The translations under genes were made by a program, and so were the position numbers. Of a stretch of 64,000 nt of DNA, positions 47,454-56,576 are shown one piece after another. Origin of the DNA: Micromonospora pallida (GTDB lineage Bacteria; Actinomycetota; Actinomycetes; Mycobacteriales; Micromonosporaceae); the NCBI RefSeq assembly GCF_900090325.1, contig NZ_FMHW01000002.1:5271001-5335000 (forward strand). Reading direction: 5' to 3'. The notes under the pieces are model-generated. The model saw only the letters and a program-made list of their open reading frames with translations. It was not told the origin of the DNA and made no database searches. The stretch's first letter is position 1. The number at the start of each line of letters is the position of its first letter.

Positions 47454-48110
47454 ATGCGGGTGCTGCTGGTCGAGGATGAACAGCCGCTGGCCTCCTATGT
47501 CGCGGCCGGGCTACGCAAGCACGGCTGCGCCGTGGACGTGGTGCACGACGGTCAGCAGGCACTGGACAAATGCGATATCACCCCGTACGACGTGGTGGTC
47601 CTGGACCGGGACCTTCCGGTGGTGCACGGCGACACCGTGTGCCGGCTGTTGGCGCAGCGCGGCACTGCCCGGGTGCTGATGCTCACCGCGTCCGGTGCCG
47701 TGTCCGACCGGGTGGACGGGCTGGCCCTGGGCGCCGACGACTACCTGGGCAAGCCGTTCGCGTTCTCCGAGCTGGTCGCCCGGGTGCGTGCGCTGGCCCG
47801 GCGCAGCACCCCGGCCCGCCCTCCGGTGCTGCGCGCGCGGGATGTCGAACTCGATCCGTCCCGGCGCACCGCCGAACGGGACGGTCGGCTGCTGTCGTTG
47901 ACCCCGAAGGAGTTCGGGGTGCTGGAACGGCTGCTCGCCGCTGACGGCGCCGTGGTGAGCGCGGAGACGCTGCTGGACAAGGTGTGGGACGAGCACGCCG
48001 ACCCGTTCACCAACGCCGTGCGGATCACCATCAGCAGCCTGCGCCGCAAGCTCGGCGATCCACCACTGATCGAAACCGTGACCGGCGTCGGATACCAGAT
48101 CGCCCCATGA
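47454..48110 (+). CDS. OmpR-family response regulator
   Basis: A 218-residue regulator. The receiver domain has the phosphate-accepting Asp51 (VVVLDRDLP), the acidic pocket VEDE and the Lys in LGKPF. The C-terminal winged helix (RLLSLTPKEFGVLERLL, VRITISSLRRKLG) binds DNA. A GATACT box ends 8 bases before the ATG, so the mRNA may be leaderless. It overlaps the kinase gene in ATGA and lies 118 bases from the divergent pseudo-hydrolase gene, a likely target. Confidence 0.92.
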   Translation: MRVLLVEDEQPLASYVAAGLRKHGCAVDVVHDGQQALDKCDITPYDVVVLDRDLPVVHGDTVCRLLAQRGTARVLMLTASGAVSDRVDGLALGADDYLGKPFAFSELVARVRALARRSTPARPPVLRARDVELDPSRRTAERDGRLLSLTPKEFGVLERLLAADGAVVSAETLLDKVWDEHADPFTNAVRITISSLRRKLGDPPLIETVTGVGYQIAP

Positions 48111-49180
48111 TCCGGCGACTCACCGCCCGCAGCCAGCTCACTCTGGTGTACACCGGCCTGGTGCTGGCCGCCGGGTCGCTGCTCACGGCGGTGACCTACC
48201 TGCTGCTGTTTCGCAGCCTGCGACTGCACATCGACGAGGCGATGTCCAAGCTGCTGACCCAGGCCGCACCGGCGCTGCTGGTCGTGACCGCGCTGGCCGG
48301 GCTGACCGGTTGGCTGGTGGCCGGGCGGATACTGCGCCCCATCCGCACGATCTCCGGCACCGCGAACCAGCTCTCCGCAGAGAACCTGTCCGAACGGATA
48401 CCCGTCCGCCAGCCCACCGACGAACTCGCCACGCTGGCCGCCACCATCAACAGCATGCTCGACCGCATCCAGCACGGCATCGCCGAACGCGACCGAGTCC
48501 TCCACAGCCAGCGCCTGTTCGTCGCCAATGCCGCGCACGAACTACGCACCCCGCTCACCACCATGCGCGCCGCCATCGACGTCACCCTCGACGGCGAACC
48601 CGACCGGGCCGAACTCGTCGCCATGGCCGGCGACATCGCCACCGCCGTCGAAACCAGTCAGCGCACTCTGGACGGGCTCCTGGTCCTGGCCCGCAGCCAG
48701 GCCGGTCCGCCCCGCCGGACGCCCGTGGACCTGGCCGCGGTCGCCGCCGCGGCCGTTGCCGACGCCGCCGACCGGGCGGCGAACGGGGCCGTCGCCCTGC
48801 AGGCCGATCTGCAGCCGGCGCCGGCCAGCGGCGAGCCGGTTCTGCTGGAACGGATGGCCGGCAACCTGCTGGAGAACGCGCTGCGCTACAACCACGCCGG
48901 CGGACATGTCACGGTGAGCTCCGGCACCGCGAACGGGCACGCGTTCCTGCGGGTCGTCAACACCGGTCCCCCGGTCACGCCGGACGAGGAGCGGCGGCTG
49001 TTCGAACCGTTCGTCCGGGGCACCGGCAACGGCAACCGCGGGGCCGGGCTCGGCCTGTCCATCGTCCGGGCGGTCGTCACCGCGCACGACGGAGAGATCT
49101 CCAGTACCGCCCGGCCGACCGGCGGCATGGACATCGCCGTACAACTGCCGCCGGCCCTGGAGACCCCACCTTCCGGGTGA
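48107..49180 (+). CDS. Sensor histidine kinase with a very short extracellular loop
   Basis: A 357-residue kinase. Two membrane segments (about 11-37 and 55-75) are separated by fewer than 20 residues, so no real extracellular sensor domain exists. HAMP (RPIRTISGTANQLS), HisKA with His144 (NAAHELRTPLTT) and HATPase boxes (LLENALRYN, GAGLGLSIV) are intact. It probably senses within the membrane or through a partner protein. Start overlaps the regulator stop. Confidence 0.92.
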   Translation: MIRRLTARSQLTLVYTGLVLAAGSLLTAVTYLLLFRSLRLHIDEAMSKLLTQAAPALLVVTALAGLTGWLVAGRILRPIRTISGTANQLSAENLSERIPVRQPTDELATLAATINSMLDRIQHGIAERDRVLHSQRLFVANAAHELRTPLTTMRAAIDVTLDGEPDRAELVAMAGDIATAVETSQRTLDGLLVLARSQAGPPRRTPVDLAAVAAAAVADAADRAANGAVALQADLQPAPASGEPVLLERMAGNLLENALRYNHAGGHVTVSSGTANGHAFLRVVNTGPPVTPDEERRLFEPFVRGTGNGNRGAGLGLSIVRAVVTAHDGEISSTARPTGGMDIAVQLPPALETPPSG

Positions 49181-49231
49181 TTTCTCGGCGCAGCGTGTCG
49201 GCGACGGGCCGCTCTTCGCTATCCAATCGGG

Positions 49232-49780
49232 TTACGCGTTGGCCGGATCTTCGCCGGCAACGGGCATGTAACAGCCGCTGGCCAGGATCAAGGCGATGCT
49301 GTCGCGACTCTTGCTGGTGGTGAGGCTGATCGTGATCGCCGTTTCCTGGTCACGCATGGAGACAGCGCCTCCGGTGCCGTCGTCGAAGGACCGGTCCTCG
49401 GTGATGTCGTAGCCCTGCTGGCGCCACATGTCCCGAACCCGGTGCAGTGTGGTGAGTTGGTCGGCCGGGGCGACCGGCAGCCCGGCGAAGCCCTTGAGCG
49501 TCCAGCGTCCGTCATCAGCGATCTCACCGCGGCGGCCGAGGCAGGGTGAGGTGTTGGTCTGCCAGTCGTCCAGTGGGCTCCCCACAGTGGTGGCGACGGC
49601 CTGAGCGCGCTCCTGGGCCAGCGCGGTCACCTCGGCGATGGCCTTGGTCTGCAACGGATCGTCCTTTCCTGGTGAGGCGCCGGAGTCGCTGTCGGTGCAG
49701 GCGGCGGCAAGGGTCAGTACAGCGGGGAGAGCGGCGACAGCAACAGCGCGCCGCCAGGACGCCCGCCGGCGGTGGCTCAT
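49232..49780 (-). CDS. Lipoprotein, last gene of the WXG100-like operon
   Basis: A 182-residue protein with a lipobox (LTLAAAC, Cys28) after a typical signal peptide. The mature part contains helical segments and HRVRDMWRQQGYDITE, seen in small lipoproteins found beside alpha/beta hydrolases with WXG-like N-termini. It starts in ATGA overlap with the hydrolase gene. It is probably anchored on the outer face of the membrane; function unknown. Confidence 0.75.
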   Translation of the reverse strand: MSHRRRASWRRAVAVAALPAVLTLAAACTDSDSGASPGKDDPLQTKAIAEVTALAQERAQAVATTVGSPLDDWQTNTSPCLGRRGEIADDGRWTLKGFAGLPVAPADQLTTLHRVRDMWRQQGYDITEDRSFDDGTGGAVSMRDQETAITISLTTSKSRDSIALILASGCYMPVAGEDPANA

Positions 49781-51447
49781 GGCGCTTCCCCGTGGTCGAG
49801 TGCGACTGCCTGGTAGTGGCCGACGATCACCGCTGCCTGGGAGCGCAGCACCTGGCTGTCTTCCGTCCAGTATCCGCTGTGACCGCTGGTGTCGACGTGC
49901 AGGACGTTGGCACCGAATTCCGGGGTGTGGGGCCCTGGCCCGTGGATGCCGACCACGCCGTCACCCAGGAACGGGCCAACGATGGGTACAGCGTCGAGCC
50001 ATTTGGCGATCTCTTCGGGTCGGGCCACCAACGTGTCGTCGGCTGCGGCGCCGGCCCACACATGCCGGGGGTCGACGTTGAACTCGCTGACGTTGTCGAC
50101 GCGCATGCCAGGGCTACCGACGGCGATCATGTCGTCCACGGCGAGGCCGTCACCGGTGCTGGCCGCCTCACCCAGGACGGTCGATCCGTAGCTGTGCCCG
50201 ACTGCGGTGACATGGGAGGGCGTGCCGTCGTGAGACGCGCGGAGTCCGTCGACGAAGCCGTCGAGCGCGTGGGCACCGGCTTCGGACTTGTCGCCGAAGA
50301 GTGCGGTGACGATGTCGATGTCGGCTGACGGGGTGTCGTAGCCGAGCCACGCCACGACGGCGACGCTCTCCGCGCGGTCGAGCTGGATCGCGGCGTCCTG
50401 CAGGTCGTTGGCCCGACCGATCAGGCCGCGGATGTCGTCGAGTTCGGTGCCGACGCCGGGAACAAGCACCGCAGTGTGGGCGGCGGTGTCGGGATTGCCG
50501 ATGGCCACGGCCGCCTTCCCGTCACCTGTGGGGTCGACCGACAGCAGGTACAGGCGTTTGTGCGCTGGGGCGTTCTCCGCCCCTTCGAGCTTGTCGAGCA
50601 GCATGAGGGCGGTGGCGTGCTGCGGGTTGTTCTGGTCGCGGTGATGGTTGACGTTGTCGCCGATGAAGGTACGCAGCGCGAGCTGGTTTGCCGAGTCGCG
50701 GTCGGTGGCGGGCAGCCCGTCGAGAGCCCCGATCCGTTCCGGGTAGGCGGTCAGGTAGATCTGCCGCTCATCGTCGGACAGGCCCCGCCACCAGTCGCGA
50801 ACGTCGGCGGGCTTGCTGCCCGGGGCCGGGATGCTGTCCTCGCGGAGACCGAGCGCTGCCGCGGCGGCCCGGGCGCCGTCCCGGGCCTTGTTGTACTCCC
50901 ACTCGTACTGCCCCGGCATGCTTGCCTTCAGCCGGGTCAGGGCTCGGGCGATCCGGTTGTCGGTCTCGGTGGCCTCGGCCACGATCTTTCCAATGAGCTC
51001 GGTGTAGATGGCGGCGTTCTGCACGCCCCGACGATGGATGAGTTCCGCATCCGGATCATGCCTGGCCTCCACCGCCATCGGCGGGGCGGACACCCGGCCG
51101 GTGTCGTCGACGGCCAGGCCCAGAGAGCGGGCGGCACCGACAGCCGACTCCAGCCGCCGCTGCAAACCCTCGAAATCCTCTGCCGCTTCCCGTAGCACGC
51201 TGGCGGCGGTGCGCGTCTGCAGGCTCGCGACCTCGAACTCGTCATCGAGCTCGTCGAGCCGACCCAACGCGGCGTCGGCGGCCGGCCCCTGCCAGCCCGA
51301 GGTACGCAGCGGACCGGTCAGCTCGGCGCCACACCGCTCCTCCAGCTTCACGCAGGACCGCGACAGATTCGTCCAGGCCTGTGCGGCGTGCCGAAGCGGG
51401 GCGAGGCGCGCACCACGCAGGTCCGCGTAGGTGACCAAGGGGATCAC
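49777..51447 (-). CDS. Alpha/beta hydrolase (DUF1023) with WXG100-like N-terminus
   Basis: A 556-residue protein. Residues 1 to about 120 are helical with a TSGWQGPAADAAL motif of WXG100-like proteins. The C-terminal half is a DUF1023 alpha/beta hydrolase with nucleophile elbow VGHSYGST, then DMIAVGSPGM and HVDTSGHSGYW carrying the catalytic His. No signal peptide is present, so any export would use the type VII route. It overlaps genes on both sides by four bases. Confidence 0.85.
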   Translation of the reverse strand: MIPLVTYADLRGARLAPLRHAAQAWTNLSRSCVKLEERCGAELTGPLRTSGWQGPAADAALGRLDELDDEFEVASLQTRTAASVLREAAEDFEGLQRRLESAVGAARSLGLAVDDTGRVSAPPMAVEARHDPDAELIHRRGVQNAAIYTELIGKIVAEATETDNRIARALTRLKASMPGQYEWEYNKARDGARAAAAALGLREDSIPAPGSKPADVRDWWRGLSDDERQIYLTAYPERIGALDGLPATDRDSANQLALRTFIGDNVNHHRDQNNPQHATALMLLDKLEGAENAPAHKRLYLLSVDPTGDGKAAVAIGNPDTAAHTAVLVPGVGTELDDIRGLIGRANDLQDAAIQLDRAESVAVVAWLGYDTPSADIDIVTALFGDKSEAGAHALDGFVDGLRASHDGTPSHVTAVGHSYGSTVLGEAASTGDGLAVDDMIAVGSPGMRVDNVSEFNVDPRHVWAGAAADDTLVARPEEIAKWLDAVPIVGPFLGDGVVGIHGPGPHTPEFGANVLHVDTSGHSGYWTEDSQVLRSQAAVIVGHYQAVALDHGEAP

Positions 51448-51746
51448 CGCTCACGGATGTCGAAAAGGGCGGCGCTGGCCACGTCGCTGTAGCGATAGTC
51501 CCTCGCGCAGCCGCGCAGAGCATCGCCGATGTTCGAGATGTGGCCGGTCAGTTTGGTCAGATCGTCCGACCACGACCAGCGCAGCTGCTCCAGCGCCGTC
51601 CGCGTCTGCCATCCGGGTAGGCCGGAGAGAGCGGCCTGCGTATCGTCTTCGATGTCTGCCGCACTGCGTCGCAGATCGTCACGCAGGTCGTCACAGACAT
51701 GTGACGTCTTCTCCAACACTTCTGGTTCGACGCGAACTTCCGTCAC
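51444..51746 (-). CDS. WXG100-like small helical protein
   Basis: A 100-residue helical protein with SGLPGWQTRTALEQL in the loop position of WXG100 proteins. It starts the three-gene operon with the hydrolase and lipoprotein. It could form a heterodimer with the N-terminal helical domain of the hydrolase. No ESX ATPase gene is in the window. Confidence 0.7.
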   Translation of the reverse strand: MTEVRVEPEVLEKTSHVCDDLRDDLRRSAADIEDDTQAALSGLPGWQTRTALEQLRWSWSDDLTKLTGHISNIGDALRGCARDYRYSDVASAALFDIRER

Positions 51747-51857
51747 CGGTCGGCCTCCCCCAAGATCGGTGCGAGCCTACAGCGGCTGCGTCGATCCCTG
51801 AACCCCAGAATTCCTGCTCGCTGGGGTCACGTCCGCGCTGGTGGGGTAGGAAACGGT

Positions 51858-51891
51858 CCGGCCGGGACGCCATCGGGGGCGCCCCGGCCGG
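51858..51891 (-). terminator. Predicted terminator hairpin
   Basis: A 14-bp stem (CCGGCCGGGACGCC with GGCGCCCCGGCCGG, one mismatch) and a 6-base loop. It lies in the 390-base gap between the small secreted protein gene and the WXG100-like operon on the same strand. T tracts are weak. Confidence 0.45.
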
Positions 51892-52135
51892 GGTACGACT
51901 CACGTCACGGTCGGCGACCGGTCAGCCCACCCACCCGGTCGGGGAGGTGGACCGAGCGTCGGTCAGCCGCGGACCGCTTTTCGCCGCCAACCTCACCCAG
52001 AAAGGACCGCCGGATCCGGGCGTTACCAACGAGCCCACTAGAGAGTGGGTCGACACCGGTTGGCCGCGTCAGCGGGAGTGTCGCGGTTGTCCAGAACGAT
52101 CAGCCTCCCGCGCTGGTCAGTGGTGACGCGCGCGC

Positions 52136-52540
52136 TCAGGCTCCCGGCACAATGTGACGCCCGCAATCCTGGGGATTCGCGGTTGGGCCGTTCTGGCGGC
52201 AGGCGACGATCCTCACATCGGCGCTTTCCCTGGCTATATTGGCGTTGTACTCGCTGCAACTACCAGCGCCCCCACCGACGTAACGCTCGGGGTACTTGTT
52301 CCAGGAGCCGTCTGCCTGCCTGACCTCGATCCAGCCGACTGCGCCCGTGCCGTCGGCGTCGAGATCGCAGGCGGTGTAGATGTCGCCGTCGTCGTTGTAG
52401 CGCGTGCTGGCCCCCGCGGCTCCGGCGTCGGTGCTGAAGGCCGTGCCGCTGGCGGCCATTGCCGGCGAGGCAATCCCGATTCCGGTGAGCATGATGCCGC
52501 AGGTCATGATGGCACCAGCGATCACTTTGCCAGCCCTCAT
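52136..52540 (-). CDS. Small secreted protein, unknown
   Basis: A 134-residue protein with signal peptide (AGAIMTCGIMLTGIGIASPAMA). The mature part is Gly/Asp-rich with several cysteines that could form disulfides (YTACDLDADG, GSCSEYN, VACRQNG, DCGRH). No family is recognised. Confidence 0.65.
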   Translation of the reverse strand: MRAGKVIAGAIMTCGIMLTGIGIASPAMAASGTAFSTDAGAAGASTRYNDDGDIYTACDLDADGTGAVGWIEVRQADGSWNKYPERYVGGGAGSCSEYNANIARESADVRIVACRQNGPTANPQDCGRHIVPGA

Positions 52541-52839
52541 TCATCCTTCCTCGCGCCTTCTGGGGTCACGACGAGACGCGCCCTACATGCGTATGGATCA
52601 ATACGAGATCGGAGTCTATGGTGCACCTTGTGATCAATTCAACAGGACTCAGATTTTTGTTTTGTCGCTGAGGCTATTCCAGCGGAGTCGGCAGCGCGAG
52701 CCTCATCAGGGCCTGCGGCAGCACCTCTGCGGGATGCCGGTGCAGTACCTGGAAGAGCAGCGGCGAGCCTCTTCTCCTAGTCACGATCATCAATTAGAGT
52801 GCGATGCGGCGTTGAACCTGACACGAGACGAGGACCTGC
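52541..52839. other. Divergent intergenic region
   Basis: No gene. It is less GC-rich near 52600-52680, including a T-rich run, and should hold the promoters of the two divergent small secreted proteins. On the minus strand 52676-52771 reads FQVLHRHPAEVLPQALMRLA and stops, possibly the end of a lost gene. Confidence 0.35.
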
Positions 52840-53121
52840 ATGCGTACCCTCCTGCGCGGCGCGGCGGTTGCCGCCCTGACCGCAGCCATGGTCACGGCGG
52901 TGCCGGCCGCCGCCCAGGCGGCCCAGCCGAACCAGCTGTGCCGCACCAACAGCTCCGCGATCCTCTACACGAGCCCGACCTCGGGAATCTGGGTCCCTGA
53001 GGGCTCGCTGGTCCGCATCCTCGACTACCGGGGTCCGCTGCACTACCTCGCCCGCTACGACGGGACCGTGGGGCAGCTCGAGCGCAGCAGGGTCATCCAG
53101 GAGAGCTGCTACTACCAGTGA
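52840..53121 (+). CDS. Small secreted protein, unknown
   Basis: A 93-residue protein with signal peptide (AAVAALTAAMVTAVPAAAQA). The mature part of about 65 residues has SH3-like features (AILYTSPTSGIWVPEGSLVR, GQLERSRVIQESC) and two cysteines. It resembles many small exported actinobacterial proteins. A terminator hairpin follows. Confidence 0.65.
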   Translation: MRTLLRGAAVAALTAAMVTAVPAAAQAAQPNQLCRTNSSAILYTSPTSGIWVPEGSLVRILDYRGPLHYLARYDGTVGQLERSRVIQESCYYQ

Positions 53122-53194
53122 CCCGGTAGCGGGTGACTCTGGACGGTCGTGGGCAGCGGACGCTGACACCAAGCAGGCGCCAGATCCACCGACG

Positions 53195-53226
53195 ACGGCG
53201 GGCCTCCCCAAGGGGGAGCCCGCCGT
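53195..53226 (+). terminator. Intrinsic terminator
   Basis: A long stem (ACGGCGGGC-CTCCCC with GGGGGA-GCCCGCCGT) and a short loop, followed by TTTCC. It lies between the small secreted protein gene and the convergent PhoD gene and may serve both. Confidence 0.75.
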
Positions 53227-53261
53227 TTCCCGTACGGATCAGGTTGCCCGATGGTGTCCCG

Positions 53262-54782
53262 TCAGGCCACCTGGTAGACGGTGCCCGGAGCGGCGCCCGC
53301 GTCGAGATGCCACGGCAGCTCGCCGGTCACGGTGCCGAACGGGTCGTCGGTCTGGTCGCCGACCACGTAGCGCACCTTCCAGCCGGTCGGCCCGGCGGTG
53401 CACTCCATGTAGCCGTACCTGCCGTTGTAGGCGCCGCGGATCTCGTCGTCGGGGCGGAACTGGTTGCTGCTCTGGCTCGTCATCGGGGCGTTGATGAACT
53501 CGGTGGCGACGAACGGGCTCAAGTGGTCGCGGAAGCGGCGCACGTGGGTCACGATGCCGCAGTGGATGTCGCCCGACAGCACGACCGGGTTGAACGTGGC
53601 CGGTGTGGCAGTCTTGCGCTCCTCGAGGACGGCCGTGACGCGGTCGCGCACGCTGGTGAACGCGTTCCAGCCGTTGTTGCCGCCGTTCCACCAGATCGGC
53701 GTCGGCGTCGCCAGCGCGGTCCACGTCGCGGTGGTGGTGCGCAGCCAGTCGAGCAGATCGTCGGTCTGGGCGTCGCCGAGCAGCGATGGGCCACGGTACT
53801 GGCGGACGTCGGTCAGGAACAGGTCGAGATTCGTGCCCCAGGCGATCCGCCGGTAGAGCGCGAGGTGGTTCTTCGTGTCGCCGATCGGGCCGGGGTGCGC
53901 GTTGCGCAGCGGCATGTTCTCCCACAGCGCCTGTAGGGCGCGGTTGAACCGGCGGACCTGGCCGACCCCGCCGAGGTCGCCGCCCCGGTAGTCGTTGAAG
54001 AACTCGTGGTCGTCGGGCATGACGTACACCGGGAACCGCCGGTGGACCTCGCGCAGGCTGCCGCGCAGCTTGTACTGGCCGTAGCGGGTGCGGTAGTCGT
54101 CGAGCGAGCTGACCTCGCGCGGCGGGACGTGCGCGGCCCGCCCGAACTCGTAGAAGTAGTCGCCGAGGAACACGACGAAGTCGATGTCCTCGCGGCCGGC
54201 GAGGTGGTCGTGGCCGTGGAAGTAGAACTCGCCGCCGTCGGCGCGGGCGATGTTCTGGCAGGTAACCACAGCAAACCGGGCCGTACGGTCGCCGCCGGGG
54301 GCGAACGCCGTGTGCGTACGGCCGATCGGGCTGCGGAACACCGTCCCGTTCGGCCCGTCGACCTCGAACTCGTAGAAGTAGCGCCGACTGGCATCGAGCC
54401 CGGCGACGTCGACATGCACGGAGAACCCGTCGTCGGCGAGCGCCACGGCCGCACCCGAGGCGATCCACTTGGCCGGCGTGTCCAGGTGCGACTCGGTCTT
54501 GGCGACGCGCCAGCGAACCGGCACGTCGGTCAGCTCGCCCATCCCGAACCGGGTCGACGGATCGAGCGGTTCCGGGGCCAGCCTGGTCCAGATCACGACG
54601 CGGTCGGTCAGCGCGTCGCCGGACGCGACACCGAGCGTGAACGGATCACGGCCGACCGGCGACACGGCGAACGCGGGCCCGCTCGTGGCCGCCACGGTGC
54701 CCGCCGCGAGCAGCCCCGCGCCCGCCAGCGTCAGAAACCGCCGTCGGCCGAGACCGGCTTCGTGCACATCGCTCTGCCCCAT
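53262..54782 (-). CDS. phoD: Alkaline phosphatase D (PhoD-like), Tat-exported
   Basis: A 506-residue protein with a Tat signal (GRRRFLTLAGAG). A PhoD N-terminal beta domain (DPFTLGVASGDALTDRVVIW) and the PhoD metallophosphatase domain follow (VVFLGDYFYEFG, PDDHEFFNDYRGGD, WNPVVLSGDIH-like FNPVVLSGDIHCG). It hydrolyses phosphodiesters or phosphomonoesters outside the cell for phosphate supply. ATG 54782 follows GGAG; the earlier ATG at 54794 overlaps that ribosome binding site. No PHO box was found with confidence. Confidence 0.9.
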   Translation of the reverse strand: MGQSDVHEAGLGRRRFLTLAGAGLLAAGTVAATSGPAFAVSPVGRDPFTLGVASGDALTDRVVIWTRLAPEPLDPSTRFGMGELTDVPVRWRVAKTESHLDTPAKWIASGAAVALADDGFSVHVDVAGLDASRRYFYEFEVDGPNGTVFRSPIGRTHTAFAPGGDRTARFAVVTCQNIARADGGEFYFHGHDHLAGREDIDFVVFLGDYFYEFGRAAHVPPREVSSLDDYRTRYGQYKLRGSLREVHRRFPVYVMPDDHEFFNDYRGGDLGGVGQVRRFNRALQALWENMPLRNAHPGPIGDTKNHLALYRRIAWGTNLDLFLTDVRQYRGPSLLGDAQTDDLLDWLRTTTATWTALATPTPIWWNGGNNGWNAFTSVRDRVTAVLEERKTATPATFNPVVLSGDIHCGIVTHVRRFRDHLSPFVATEFINAPMTSQSSNQFRPDDEIRGAYNGRYGYMECTAGPTGWKVRYVVGDQTDDPFGTVTGELPWHLDAGAAPGTVYQVA

Positions 54783-54941
54783 CGAGGTCTCCAAAGTCGT
54801 CGGCCTACCGGCGGGAACGTAACGACGCTGGTTTGCGCGTCGTGGTCCGCACCGCGAACGGCAGGCAGCGCGCAGTTGTCAGCATCGGGCCTGGCAGCGG
54901 TGTTCAGGCGGCACGCGGCTGGGGGCAGGGCGCAACGGTGT

Positions 54942-56183
54942 TCAGGCCAGCGTCGCGAGAGCCGTCAGCAGCCGGTCGACGTCCTCCGTCGTGCTGCCGA
55001 GTCCGAGGCTGGCCCGCAGGGCGGTCGGCGGCAGATCGGTCCGTCCGCTTCGGGTGGCGGCCTCGGCCAGCAGCCGCCGAGACAGCGGATGGGCGCAGAA
55101 CAGGCCGTCCCGGATGCCGACGTCGTGCTGCTGCGCCAGCTCGGCTGAAACCTCCGCCGAGTCCCGGCCGGCGACCACGAACGACACGATGCCGACCCGG
55201 GGCGCGTCCGGGCCGAAGGTACGCAGTTCCACCACGTGGGGCAGGGCGGCCAGACCGTTCCGGAGCCGGGCCAGCAGCGCCTGCTCCCGGGCGTGCAGCG
55301 CGGCCGGATCGGCGTCGGTCAACGCGGTGCACACCGCGGCCAGGGCGGCGGCGCCGAGCAGGTTGGGCGTGCCGGCCTCGTGTCGGGCCGGGCCGGTGAC
55401 CCACCGTACGTCGTGGGTGGCCGCCCCGACGTGGCTGGTCGCGCCGCCGCCGGCCAGGTACGGCGGGGCCGCGTCCAGCCAGTCACCTCGACCGAGCAGC
55501 GCCCCGGCTCCGAACGGCGCGTACATCTTGTGCCCGGACACGGCCAGGTAGTCCACCCCCAGCGCGGCCACGTCGACCGGAGCGTGTGGGGCGAGTTGGG
55601 CGGCGTCCACCACGATCCTGGCCCCGTGGCGACGCGCCACCATCGCCAGCTCGGCCACCGGCCAGCGTTCCCCGGTCACGTTGCTCGCCCCGGTCACCGC
55701 CACCAGCACCGGCCGGTCTGCCGGCGCTCCGCGCCGCAGCTCCGTCAATGCCGCGTTCAGTGCGCGGACCGCCTCGCCGGGGCTGGCCGGCACCGGCAGC
55801 CGCACCGAGGCGCGCGGCCAGGGCAGCAGGTTCGCGTGGTGCTCCCCGGCGAAGGAGACCACCGTGGTCCCGGCGGGCAGGGCCCGGGACAGCAGGTTCA
55901 GCGCGTCCGTGGTGTTACGGGTGAAGACGACATGGTCGTCCGGGCGGGCACCGAAGAAATCGCCGATCGCCTGCCGAGCCCGCTCATAGGCCAGCGTGCA
56001 GTGCCGCGACAGCTTGCCGGAGCCGCGGTGCACGCTGGCGTACCAGGGCAGGAGCTCGGCCACGGCGTCGGCGGCGACCCGGGCGCAGGGCGCGCTGGCC
56101 GCGTAGTCGAGGTTGATTTGGCCCGGCACGCCGAGCACGTCGAGCGGCCGGGCGGACAGTGGGGATTCAAGGGTGACGGACAC
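54942..56183 (-). CDS. Class V aminotransferase (cysteine desulfurase-like), SAM-IV regulated
   Basis: A 413-residue PLP enzyme of fold type I, class V: NLDYAASAPCARVAADAV at the start, HVVFTRNTTDALNLLSRAL, VVDAAQLAPHAPVDVAALGVDY and the PLP-binding Lys in AVSGHKMYAPFGAG. It resembles cysteine desulfurases and related sulfur-handling enzymes; the exact substrate is not known. GTG 56183 is preferred because GGAGG stands 5 bases before it. A SAM-IV riboswitch (56229-56345) occupies the leader, which ties the gene to methionine or sulfur metabolism. Confidence 0.85.
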   Translation of the reverse strand: MSVTLESPLSARPLDVLGVPGQINLDYAASAPCARVAADAVAELLPWYASVHRGSGKLSRHCTLAYERARQAIGDFFGARPDDHVVFTRNTTDALNLLSRALPAGTTVVSFAGEHHANLLPWPRASVRLPVPASPGEAVRALNAALTELRRGAPADRPVLVAVTGASNVTGERWPVAELAMVARRHGARIVVDAAQLAPHAPVDVAALGVDYLAVSGHKMYAPFGAGALLGRGDWLDAAPPYLAGGGATSHVGAATHDVRWVTGPARHEAGTPNLLGAAALAAVCTALTDADPAALHAREQALLARLRNGLAALPHVVELRTFGPDAPRVGIVSFVVAGRDSAEVSAELAQQHDVGIRDGLFCAHPLSRRLLAEAATRSGRTDLPPTALRASLGLGSTTEDVDRLLTALATLA

Positions 56184-56228
56184 GACGACCTCCGGAGTCC
56201 GAGGACCCCGGGTCACGCGTCGGGTCGG

Positions 56229-56345
56229 GGTCCGCGCTTGCCCAGCACCGGACGGGGCTGGGCCCGGTCATCACCCGGGGCACCCCACCGCGAACACGAG
56301 GGTTGCCGGCCAGCGAGCCGGGGCTTGACGCTGGCGCTCATGACC
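56229..56345 (-). promoter_or_regulatory. SAM-IV riboswitch controlling the aminotransferase gene
   Basis: The RNA (117 bases) matches the SAM-IV class closely: outer stem GGTCATGAG with GTGATGACC, the blocks CAGCGTCAAGCCCCGGCT, GCTGGCCGGCAACCC, GCGGTGGGGTGCCCCGGG, then a CCCAGC/GCTGGG hairpin and the ending CAAGCGCGGACC. It ends about 45 bases before the GTG start, so it can control translation or transcription when S-adenosylmethionine binds. Confidence 0.92.
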
Positions 56346-56576
56346 TGGCCACAGCATACCTGCGGCTTGACCAGGCCGGACCGGCGGCTGAGCTCCGTCC
56401 GCGAGCACCGGGCGATTTCGGTACGCCGGTACGAAGTTCCGCCATCTGGCATCTGACCAGGCGATTCAGGGACCAACTACGAGAAGCGGCCGGAACCACT
56501 GCGGCGGAATTAGCTGCATCACAGATAGGAATTACCGGCTACCTGTTCGACCGTCGGCGTGGTTATGGTGTCCGCA

